Below are positions 26,705 to 32,351 of a stretch of 64,000 nucleotides of DNA, piece by piece. The translations under genes were made by a program, and so were the position numbers. Source of the DNA: Chitinophaga silvisoli (GTDB lineage Bacteria > Bacteroidota > Bacteroidia > Chitinophagales > Chitinophagaceae); the NCBI RefSeq assembly GCF_003412465.1, contig NZ_QTJV01000009.1, positions 310,001-374,000 of the forward strand, given 5' to 3'. Position 1 is the first letter of the stretch. Every line of letters begins with the position of its first letter. The notes under the pieces are model-generated. The model did not search any database. It was not told the origin of the DNA and worked only from the letters and a program-made list of their open reading frames with translations.

Positions 26705-26830
26705 ATGAAAAAGCAACAGTCAAAAAAGCTGAGCCTGCAGAAAATCCGGATTGCAAATCTGAATGCAACAAATGACAAGAAAGTAGCACCGACTACGACC
26801 GTTTATTTAAGCATCAAAAATCTTTGCTGA
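26705..26830 (+). CDS. Putative class I lanthipeptide-type RiPP precursor (41 aa)
   Basis: Small peptide beginning MKKQQSKKLSLQKIRIANLN, then ATNDKKVAPTTTVYLSIKNL and a final Cys. The KKLSLxKxxIAxLN leader matches the pattern of the GG-Bacteroidales/class I lanthipeptide precursors described from Bacteroidota (including pinensin-type leaders, from memory). The C-terminal core has Thr, Ser and one Cys, the residues used for lanthionine rings. No LanB, LanC, radical-SAM or transporter gene lies near, so maturation enzymes would have to be elsewhere. A terminator follows 29 nt after the stop. Confidence 0.6.
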   Translation: MKKQQSKKLSLQKIRIANLNATNDKKVAPTTTVYLSIKNLC

Positions 26831-26859
26831 GAAATTAATTTATTGAAAGAAAACTGTGT

Positions 26860-26889
26860 GAGGTTGGCAAAATGCCAACCTCATTTTTA
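26860..26889 (+). terminator. Terminator after the precursor-peptide gene
   Basis: Perfect 10-bp stem GAGGTTGGCA / TGCCAACCTC, 3-nt loop AAA, followed by ATTTTTAT. Confidence 0.88.
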
Positions 26890-26909
26890 TGTAAGGTAAG
26901 GTGTAATTT

Positions 26910-26939
26910 ATTGTTTGCAGATTTTACCCGTTATATTTG
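26910..26939 (+). promoter_or_regulatory. Bacteroidota-type promoter for the structured small unit
   Basis: TATATTTG at 26932-26939 matches the -7 consensus TAnnTTTG exactly; an ATTG at 26910-26913, 18 nt upstream, is a near match to the -33 TTTG. Transcription would start at about 26945, just before the first hairpin. Confidence 0.4.
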
Positions 26940-26942
26940 GAA

Positions 26943-27014
26943 ATGAAAAAAGGAAAAGCCCGTCATCCTGGTAAGATACGGCGGGCTGTTTCCTTATTAC
27001 TCATCCTGGGCTAG
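26943..27014 (+). CDS. Possible 23-aa leader peptide inside a hairpin
   Basis: ATG at 26943 opens MKKGKARHPGKIRRAVSLLL, ILG and a stop. The frame runs through an 11-bp hairpin (26952-26962 with 26982-26993, one bulge). It lies almost at the predicted transcription start, so if translated it would be nearly leaderless. It may be an attenuator-type leader or chance; there is no family match. Confidence 0.25.
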   Translation: MKKGKARHPGKIRRAVSLLLILG

Positions 27015-27021
27015 CGCCCAG
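26952..27021 (+). promoter_or_regulatory. Two hairpins ahead of the 35-aa gene
   Basis: Hairpin 1 pairs GGAAAAGCCCG with CGGGCTGTTTCC (one bulged G, 19-nt loop). Hairpin 2 is CTGGGC TAGC GCCCAG at 27006-27021 and ends 15 nt before the next start codon. The nonamer TCATCCTGG occurs in the loop of the first and overlaps the second. The layout suggests control of translation or early termination. Confidence 0.4.
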
Positions 27022-27035
27022 AAAAATTTATATCT

Positions 27036-27143
27036 ATGGCTAAAAAAAGAGCCAAATTATCATCCCCACAGTGGGACTATCTGTTCATTTTTCTAAAACT
27101 ATTACCTATTATTATTGATGTATTCTATAAACATCATTGGTAG
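27036..27143 (+). CDS. 35-aa hydrophobic small protein
   Basis: MAKKRAKLSSPQWDYLFIFL, then KLLPIIIDVFYKHHW and a stop. A basic start, one hydrophobic helix of about 16 residues and a basic-aromatic end give it the look of small membrane peptides, including type I toxins. It has its own predicted promoter 100 nt upstream, two hairpins before it and a strong terminator after it, so it is a self-contained transcription unit of about 240 nt. No antisense RNA can be proven from sequence. Confidence 0.4.
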   Translation: MAKKRAKLSSPQWDYLFIFLKLLPIIIDVFYKHHW

Positions 27144-27149
27144 TAGCCT

Positions 27150-27185
27150 GCGCCTGGGACCTTGGTTCCGGGCGCTTTCATTTCT
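27150..27185 (+). terminator. Terminator of the 35-aa peptide unit
   Basis: GC-rich stem GCGCCTGGGA / TTCCGGGCGC (one G-T pair) with a 6-nt loop, followed by TTTCATTTCTGTT; starts 7 nt after the stop codon. Confidence 0.8.
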
Positions 27186-27311
27186 GTTAACAAAGATAAC
27201 AAAATGAAATTATTATTCTCATTTATAAACAACTACTCTCATAATTAAACCCTGTTTATCAATAACAGCCTTCGGAAGGCAAATGGAGCAGACAGACATT
27301 CAAGAAAACCC

Positions 27312-27548
27312 CTATTTATTCTTCATTTCTTCGATCATTTTCTCTGCCAGATTAATCAGCGCTTCATTATAATATTTATTCTCTTTATCGAACGCTGCCC
27401 AAATCGTATTTCTGTGATATGGTCTGCCATCTTCTCTTACTTCCCCACTACGTTCTTCTATGGCCTTAAGACTGATCCGGTAGTTTTTCAGTTTAGCCCG
27501 GATGATTCCCTTTTTTGCTTTTTGCTGGCGGGTTGTTAATACAGTCAT
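27312..27548 (-). CDS. Small basic protein, possible DNA-binding regulator
   Basis: 78-aa protein, rich in Lys and Arg, with no clear family. It reads MTVLTTRQQKAKKGIIRAKL, and then a helix-loop-helix-like part around YRISLKAIEERSGEVREDGR and HRNTIWAAFDKENKYYNEAL that has the spacing of a phage-type helix-turn-helix. It is transcribed away from another small regulator-like gene, with a 47-bp palindrome starting 12 nt upstream of its ATG. Likely one half of a divergent control pair; this is inference from layout. Confidence 0.6.
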   Translation of the reverse strand: MTVLTTRQQKAKKGIIRAKLKNYRISLKAIEERSGEVREDGRPYHRNTIWAAFDKENKYYNEALINLAEKMIEEMKNK

Positions 27549-27560
27549 GTGTAATATTTA

Positions 27561-27607
27561 TATTTGCCCGGTTGCACAGTGTTATACACTGTGCAACCGG
27601 GCAAATA
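27561..27607. promoter_or_regulatory. 47-bp near-perfect palindrome between divergent small genes
   Basis: Inverted repeat with two 22-bp arms that match perfectly and a 3-nt centre (TAT). The arm core is GCCCGGTTGCACAGTGT. A TATATTTG box (27559-27566) overlaps its left end, so a rightward transcript would begin inside it; for the leftward gene it lies in the 5' untranslated region. It could be an operator for one of the two proteins or a strong RNA hairpin that controls translation. Not a terminator for either neighbour, since both genes point away from it. Confidence 0.75.
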
Positions 27608-27675
27608 ACTATTAAATAATATAAACAGAAACACTGTGAAAATACAGTTTTTCTGGGAAATTGAAAATACAACAA

Positions 27676-27927
27676 ATGAGCGTAAATGAAATTACGATTA
27701 GGTTTATAGACCTATATAAAATTTTAAAAAAGAACAGGAAGCTGCCTACCAATAAAGTTTTAGCTGATCAATTAGATTATGGCACAGGAAATTCGATAAC
27801 TGAAATTACAAAAGGAAGACAAAACATCAAGATTGAAGCATTACAGAAATTCTGTAAAATATATGGGCCGGAAAATGGCTTTTCAATAGAGTATTTTATA
27901 AGAAGTGAAGTAAATCAGCAGAAGTAA
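27676..27927 (+). CDS. Small helix-turn-helix protein
   Basis: 83-aa protein from the ATG at 27676 (a TTG 15 nt earlier is possible). The region LPTNKVLADQLDYGTGNSIT, EITKGRQNIKIEALQKFCKI resembles an XRE-type helix-turn-helix: a helix with KVLADQL, a turn, and the recognition helix ending in the ITKGRQNIKIEALQKFC pattern common in such domains. Divergent from the basic 78-aa gene. The pair and the next gene leave the impression of a small prophage or plasmid remnant. Confidence 0.65.
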   Translation: MSVNEITIRFIDLYKILKKNRKLPTNKVLADQLDYGTGNSITEITKGRQNIKIEALQKFCKIYGPENGFSIEYFIRSEVNQQK

Positions 27928-27947
27928 GGAGCCAGGTAAGACATCTT

Positions 27948-27959
27948 AGAACATGTTCT
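27948..27959. promoter_or_regulatory. 12-bp palindrome after the small regulator gene
   Basis: AGAACATGTTCT, a perfect palindrome 21 bp after the stop codon. Could be an operator site; nothing else supports it. Confidence 0.25.
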
Positions 27960-28080
27960 CTTTATATTTTGAGGCTTATGATAATGCTAACAGATACTTA
28001 TAGTGAAGTTCCAGAGCTTATATTGATAACTATATTATCAGGATCAAAACAAGCAAGATTCATTGCCGACCATTACCGTG

Positions 28081-28491
28081 TTACAATACCTCCAACTCCT
28101 CCGCCGTCAGGTCATAAAACAAATTCTGCAACTGGTGCACATGCACCAGCGGTCTTCCATAAGGCACCAAACCGACCGGTGATTCTGTCAGCAACTGGAA
28201 TGAATACCCCTCATCCCGGATATAAATACTATCCTTGTGCGTATACTTATATGAATACACGTTAATATCCTCTCCATACTCCTTCTCCCCTCTCACGAAG
28301 CCCAGGGCATTTAATTGATCCGCGTCCAGTTTTAGCGGATTCACTTTTGCCAGCGGCAACTTACTCTTAGGCAGGCAGGAATTATAAACATACCCTTCCA
28401 ATATGCCTTCAATCTTAAAGGCAGTTTCGTTCATGTACAAATCATAGTACCAAACCAGGTTTCCCACACGGATGTCAATATCTGCTATCAT
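28081..28491 (-). CDS. Conserved hypothetical protein with phage-type ending
   Basis: 136-aa cytoplasmic protein starting MIADIDIRVGNLVWYYDLYM. The end HVHQLQNLFYDLTAEELEV is a pattern I know from small Bacteroidota proteins of unknown role that are encoded in phage-like regions (IRVGN at the start, a central IPLTxxWLxxLGF-type segment and a HQLQNLYxxLTGEEL tail). Here the central part reads DADQLNALGFVRGEKEYGED. No catalytic motif is visible. Its position next to two mini-regulators supports a prophage remnant. Confidence 0.72.
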   Translation of the reverse strand: MIADIDIRVGNLVWYYDLYMNETAFKIEGILEGYVYNSCLPKSKLPLAKVNPLKLDADQLNALGFVRGEKEYGEDINVYSYKYTHKDSIYIRDEGYSFQLLTESPVGLVPYGRPLVHVHQLQNLFYDLTAEELEVL

Positions 28492-28545
28492 TATGCAATG
28501 ATAGGGATTTTGACTATTTTACCCATCTACAAATATTAATTATTG

Positions 28546-29028
28546 ATGCTCACGATCAGAACTATTGAACAAAGAGACAACAGCGCACTGGCAAAAATTA
28601 TCAGGGACATCTTCATCGAGTTCGACGCACCTAAGATCGGAACTGTTTATGATGATCCAAACACAGATCAATTGTATGAAGTGTTCCAGCACCCAAAAAG
28701 TACCTATTACCTTGCCGAAGAAAATGGAGATGTATTGGGAGGCTGTGGACTTTACCCAACTGATGGATTGCCTGAAGGATGTGCTGAATTAGTAAAATTT
28801 TATCTTTCACCTGCAGCCAGGGGAAAAGGATTAGGAAGAGTCTTGATGGAGCAGGCCATTGCTGCTGCACCAGGACTGGGTTATAAGCAGATCTATTTAG
28901 AGACATTTGACCAGCTGGCCACAGCTGTAGGTATGTATGAGAAAGCGGGGTTCAGGAAACTGGATCGACCAATGGGCAATTCCGGCCATTATAATACCAC
29001 CCTGTGGATGATAATGGATGTAAGATAA
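28546..29028 (+). CDS. GNAT-family N-acetyltransferase
   Basis: Cytoplasmic acetyl-CoA-dependent transferase of 160 aa. The ATG at 28546 is preferred over a TTG one codon earlier. The acetyl-CoA loop is visible as YLSPAARGKGLGRVLMEQAI (R/Q-x-x-G-x-G/A), with strand motif YYLAEENGDVLGGCGLYP before it and YKQIYLETFDQLATAVGMYE, KAGFRKL after it. These are typical of GNATs acting on small molecules or protein N-termini. Substrate unknown. Convergent with the protease-associated small gene; a long inverted repeat lies between them. Confidence 0.9.
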   Translation: MLTIRTIEQRDNSALAKIIRDIFIEFDAPKIGTVYDDPNTDQLYEVFQHPKSTYYLAEENGDVLGGCGLYPTDGLPEGCAELVKFYLSPAARGKGLGRVLMEQAIAAAPGLGYKQIYLETFDQLATAVGMYEKAGFRKLDRPMGNSGHYNTTLWMIMDVR

Positions 29029-29030
29029 AA

Positions 29031-29149
29031 ATGAAAAAGTTGAATCAAAAGTAAACTGAAAGCATTGAAAATTACATAAACAAAAATTCTCTCCATCATG
29101 TACCCGGAATAAAATCCGGCAATGTTACTTTTGATTCAACCTCTTTCAT
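29031..29149. repeat. Inverted repeat between convergent genes
   Basis: Left arm 29031-29054 and right arm 29125-29149 are complementary: a perfect 16-bp core GTTGAATCAAAAGTAA plus outer ATGAAA. Between them is a 70-bp spacer with its own CCGGAATAAAATCCGG hairpin. It may act as a bidirectional terminator or be a small inverted-repeat element of about 120 bp. No target-site duplication seen. Confidence 0.7.
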
Positions 29150-29150
29150 T

Positions 29151-29390
29151 TTATTCTTTAGTACGTTTTTTTGTATCCGGCACTTTATATTTCTTCTCAG
29201 GTGTCAGGGACCAATCCGCCTCAAACTTACACCGCACATTTTCCAGCTCACCATCACTCACATCCAGTAGCGCTGCATGTGGCAGTAAACTACCATCAAT
29301 TATACTTACACCACAAATATGTAAGGTCTCCTTCACCACCTGCGGATCAGGCATTCCACTACCCTTGTATTGCAATATATAGTTTGCCAT
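29151..29390 (-). CDS. Small propeptide-like protein (inhibitor I9-like) next to a subtilase
   Basis: 79-aa protein without signal peptide, starting MANYILQYKGSGMPDPQVVK. The order of strand (NYILQYKGSG), helix, strand with GVSIIDGSLLPHAALLDVSD and the acidic region GELENVRCKFEADWSLTPEK resembles the inhibitor I9 fold of subtilase propeptides, where the last strand precedes the active site. It lies 7 nt after the stop codon of the intracellular subtilase, in the same direction, so it is co-expressed. It could be a stand-alone inhibitor or folding helper for that enzyme. The ATG at 29390 was chosen because the longer frame overlaps the subtilase gene. Confidence 0.55.
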   Translation of the reverse strand: MANYILQYKGSGMPDPQVVKETLHICGVSIIDGSLLPHAALLDVSDGELENVRCKFEADWSLTPEKKYKVPDTKKRTKE

Positions 29391-29397
29391 AACCAAA

Positions 29398-30894
29398 TTA
29401 TTTATCTTCCAATAACATACCTTTTCCTTCATAATTCGCCCCAAATCCAAGCGATTGAATCTTCGTTGAAAGGTACTTCAGCATTTCATCCGCCCTGGCA
29501 GAAGCCCTTGGCAAGGCCATGATCTCAGGATTACCTGCCAATAGACGAGCCGCCATACCTACCGCCGCAGGGCAGGCCATACTGGTACCATCCATGATTG
29601 CATACAGATCATCCGGAAAGGTAGAGATAATTCCAACACCAGGAGCAGTCAGATCGGTTTCCGCACCGATATTTGAAAAATCAGCTATAAAATTGGCCTT
29701 ATCCGTACCATAAGGAGATTTCACGATACCTGTTTGTACTGTATTTTTTGGAAAAGTATTCTTACGCCCCATCGCCGATACTGCTACTGACAAACTATAA
29801 TTGGCAGGGAAACTTACCGTCCCCCTGTCATCATTCCCATTCGCACAAAAACACAGGATGCCCGCATTATAAGCCTGTTTGATATAACTACTGATCCCTT
29901 CATCAGTTTCTGATTCACCCAGACTCATATTGATAATATCACATTCATCCTGTATGGCCTGTGCCAAAGCTTTCATGATATAAAAGTTCGATGCATCGGC
30001 CTCCTTCGGGAATACCCTGTAACTATAAATCTCAACACCTGCAGCCAGTCCATATACCCCGCCATAGGCACTTACAATGCCGGCTACATGGGTACCATGA
30101 CCTTCGCCATTGTCCTTGAAATCAGTGGGATCTTCATTCGCCACGCAATTTAAGCCACCACTTACCACCAGGTCTTTGTGCGGGCCCACACCTGTATCGA
30201 TAATCCCGACGCGAAGCTTCTGCGTGATTTTTGGCCACTGGGGTGTATCATAAAAATGACGCAGGGAATCAGTGTAACCTGGATCTATTTTTTGCAGTTT
30301 GATAGAGAGACTGGTAGCGGAAAATTTTGTCTTGTAATACCCCCAGTACGTATGCTCAGGATACACATAGATGCGCTCAATATTTTTAGATGCCAGGGTC
30401 AGGGAGAGCTTCCCCTTTGCATTCGTATTCCCGGAATCTCCCGTTCTGCTTTCAAAATCAGTAAAAGCCACAATGTAGATGCCGGCAACCGGATTGCCAT
30501 CTGTATCCGTTACAGTCAGATCCAGTTTTTTGGTCGTCTTCGTCTTCTTTGCCTTCTGTTGGATAGACTCCCTATATACCTGCGCTTTCTTATAGAATTT
30601 CTCCTTTATAATACGCAGTCCCGGATAGGAGAATCGGAAATCAGCAAGTTCTTCCTGGCTTAATTGTACAAGCTTGGCACCATTGTCCTGAATAGAGTCT
30701 ATGACTTTCACAGGAATTTTCTTTGCAGACTTTTCAGGTCCACGGGTTTTCAGGCTAACGGCTTCCCTGCTTACAGCGGGTTCTAATACTGCGGTCAGGA
30801 AGTTCTTAACTTTAGGATTGGTGTCGGCAGTGGTCTGAGTTTCTGTGACAGGCAGTAAAATATAATTACCAGTCTTTGATTTGCTCTTTGCCAT
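29398..30894 (-). CDS. Intracellular S8 subtilisin-like peptidase
   Basis: Serine peptidase of 498 aa without signal peptide. The catalytic triad is Asp233 in VGIIDTGVGPHKDL, His267 in GHGTHVAGIV and Ser438 in GTSMACPA; Asn354 in ANGND would form the oxyanion hole. The first 120 residues contain an I9-like stretch (GAKLVQLSQEELADFRFSYP), and 123-200 a carboxypeptidase-regulatory-like beta-domain (LDLTVTDTDGNPVAGIYIVA), an unusual insert before the catalytic domain. The N-terminal MAKSKSKTGNYILLP has no export signal, so it may act in the cytoplasm or be released by lysis. Operon partner of the small propeptide-like gene downstream. Confidence 0.92.
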   Translation of the reverse strand: MAKSKSKTGNYILLPVTETQTTADTNPKVKNFLTAVLEPAVSREAVSLKTRGPEKSAKKIPVKVIDSIQDNGAKLVQLSQEELADFRFSYPGLRIIKEKFYKKAQVYRESIQQKAKKTKTTKKLDLTVTDTDGNPVAGIYIVAFTDFESRTGDSGNTNAKGKLSLTLASKNIERIYVYPEHTYWGYYKTKFSATSLSIKLQKIDPGYTDSLRHFYDTPQWPKITQKLRVGIIDTGVGPHKDLVVSGGLNCVANEDPTDFKDNGEGHGTHVAGIVSAYGGVYGLAAGVEIYSYRVFPKEADASNFYIMKALAQAIQDECDIINMSLGESETDEGISSYIKQAYNAGILCFCANGNDDRGTVSFPANYSLSVAVSAMGRKNTFPKNTVQTGIVKSPYGTDKANFIADFSNIGAETDLTAPGVGIISTFPDDLYAIMDGTSMACPAAVGMAARLLAGNPEIMALPRASARADEMLKYLSTKIQSLGFGANYEGKGMLLEDK

Positions 30895-30961
30895 AACAGG
30901 TAGTTTAATGAGTAAATGGAATTCCTTTAATGGTATATTCAGTTCATACTATGAATTTACT

Positions 30962-31010
30962 AAACAAAAAGCGAATCGCCGCTGCCCTAAATGCAGCAGG
31001 ACGATCCGCT
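30962..31010 (-). terminator. Terminator of the AraC-acetyltransferase pair
   Basis: On the minus strand: AGCGGATCG ... CGATTCGCT outer stem with CTGCTGC/GCAGCGG inner stem, then TTTTTGTTT. Ends transcription from the right before the subtilase promoter region. Confidence 0.65.
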
Positions 31011-31078
31011 ATAATCCTGTAGCTGGTAAATCTTCCCTGGTATTATATCTCCAGCACTAATAAAATATCGTTAATCTT

Positions 31079-31291
31079 TTAATGGTTAATATACAGGCAA
31101 TGTTGTAGCACTTTCAAGTCATTTTTTTTAGCATAAGCCAGCAGTTGATGCAGCAATTTCCGCCACTGCCCATTGCCGTCAAATACAATGAGTGTTTTGT
31201 TATTGATACGCACCAGGATTTCCGCGATGCGTTTACCTTTTTCGTCGATATAAAATACCCCATTGCCGTCTTTATCAATCTCTACCGCCAC
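31079..31291 (-). CDS. Small YjdJ/YidJ-type acetyltransferase-like protein
   Basis: 70-aa protein, starting at a GTG that overlaps the end of the AraC gene by 10 nt, so it is translationally coupled. It reads EIDKDGNGVFYIDEKGKRIA and ends LLAYAKKNDLKVLQHCLYIN, which resembles the short N-acetyltransferase family typified by YjdJ (beta-strand core plus a helix ending in LKVxPxC). The acetyl-CoA loop GxGxGxxL is replaced by DGNGQWRKLLHQLL, so it may bind poorly or have a changed role. Function unknown. Confidence 0.5.
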   Translation of the reverse strand: MAVEIDKDGNGVFYIDEKGKRIAEILVRINNKTLIVFDGNGQWRKLLHQLLAYAKKNDLKVLQHCLYINH

Positions 31292-32127
31292 TGTTGCAAG
31301 ACCTCCTTTTTGTAATTGGAGAAACTAAGGCCTGAAAAGTTCTTAAAGAATTTACTAAAATGAGCGATATCGTCAAAGCCCAGCTGATGTGCGATTTCCT
31401 TCATGCTTGCACCTGAATAGGCCGCCTGTCGCTTAGCCTCAAGGACCACCCTTTGGCGGATGTGATGACTGGCCGGAAAACCGGATACTTTCTTTACCAT
31501 TTCATTCAGATGATTAGGAGTTACGGCTAACTCACCCGCATAGTCAGCCACCAGTTTACAACTCATGTATTTCTGGTCCACAATGCTGAAAAAGCGACTC
31601 ACCAGATCGGTTCTTTTGCCCTGGAAATTCCGAATGCCATCCGGTGCATACTGACGGGTGAGATAGATGAGAAAAATGTTGAGAAAGCCTCTCAGAATTT
31701 CTGAACGGAGTAACAAATAGTTGTCATACTCCTTCAGCATTTTAATAACCATATCTTCCATTTCCAACCTGGTATTTTCATCCACTTTTAGCACCCATGA
31801 ATGATAGGGTGCTCCTGCCTGAAAAATGAGGGATTTGTTTTCCACCGGCATCAGCAAAAACTCTGCGCTAAATGAAATCACATAACCTTTTGTATTTGCT
31901 TCAGGCAAAAACTGATGGATCTGCCCGGGCCGCAGACAATAAACATGACCGGGAACAATGTCGCGGGTTTCAAGGTCCACGCAGAAAGAGCCGGCTCCCT
32001 GCTGTACCCAGACAATTTCAAAACCCTGATGACGATGTGGCTTCTTGTCGTGTAAGCGGCCATTTTGTTGTAACCATTCCATAGTACGAACTTCAAAGAG
32101 GGGGGAATTATAAACCATCCTGGACAT
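31282..32127 (-). CDS. AraC-family transcriptional regulator
   Basis: Regulator of 281 aa. Cupin-like sensor domain (HRHQGFEIVWVQQGAGSFCV, then the GHVYCLRPGQIHQFLPE motif) and a C-terminal DNA-binding domain with VADYAGELAVTPNHLNEMVK, KVSGFPASHHIRQRVVLEAK and MKEIAHQLGFDDIAHFSKFF. The DNA-binding half is very similar to the AraC protein at 34520-35419, so the two are duplicates that flank the sigma-54 activator. Divergent from that activator; the 83 to 224-bp spacer holds their promoters. Confidence 0.94.
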   Translation of the reverse strand: MSRMVYNSPLFEVRTMEWLQQNGRLHDKKPHRHQGFEIVWVQQGAGSFCVDLETRDIVPGHVYCLRPGQIHQFLPEANTKGYVISFSAEFLLMPVENKSLIFQAGAPYHSWVLKVDENTRLEMEDMVIKMLKEYDNYLLLRSEILRGFLNIFLIYLTRQYAPDGIRNFQGKRTDLVSRFFSIVDQKYMSCKLVADYAGELAVTPNHLNEMVKKVSGFPASHHIRQRVVLEAKRQAAYSGASMKEIAHQLGFDDIAHFSKFFKNFSGLSFSNYKKEVLQQWR

Positions 32128-32351
32128 AAGGGTGTAGTTAATTGGGTTTCAAAAAAATAGTACGGTTTGCATTGCGGGCTATGAAAACAAATCATATACC
32201 ACCCCATTAAATGGTTGTAAAACAATTAATTGATTTTTTTATCTCACGTGATTTTTTACTTTATTTAGTGAATTCACATTTTCAATTCACTCCATTTAGT
32301 GAGCCCCCTGTCCCTGAAATTTTCATTACTTTCACTCTACCGGATGACATC

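Noticed and set aside
27969..28265. 98-aa plus-strand frame
   Set aside because: Antisense to the 136-aa conserved gene with the HQLQNL tail, which has the better start and composition.
30178..30663. 161-aa plus-strand frame
   Set aside because: Antisense to the subtilase gene; Cys/Leu-rich composition without recognisable domain.
32211..32351. 47-residue N-terminal extension of the sigma-54 activator
   Set aside because: The extra residues (VVKQLIDFFISRDFLLYLVN...) are hydrophobic and unlike the family; the ATG at 32352 starts at a normal position.
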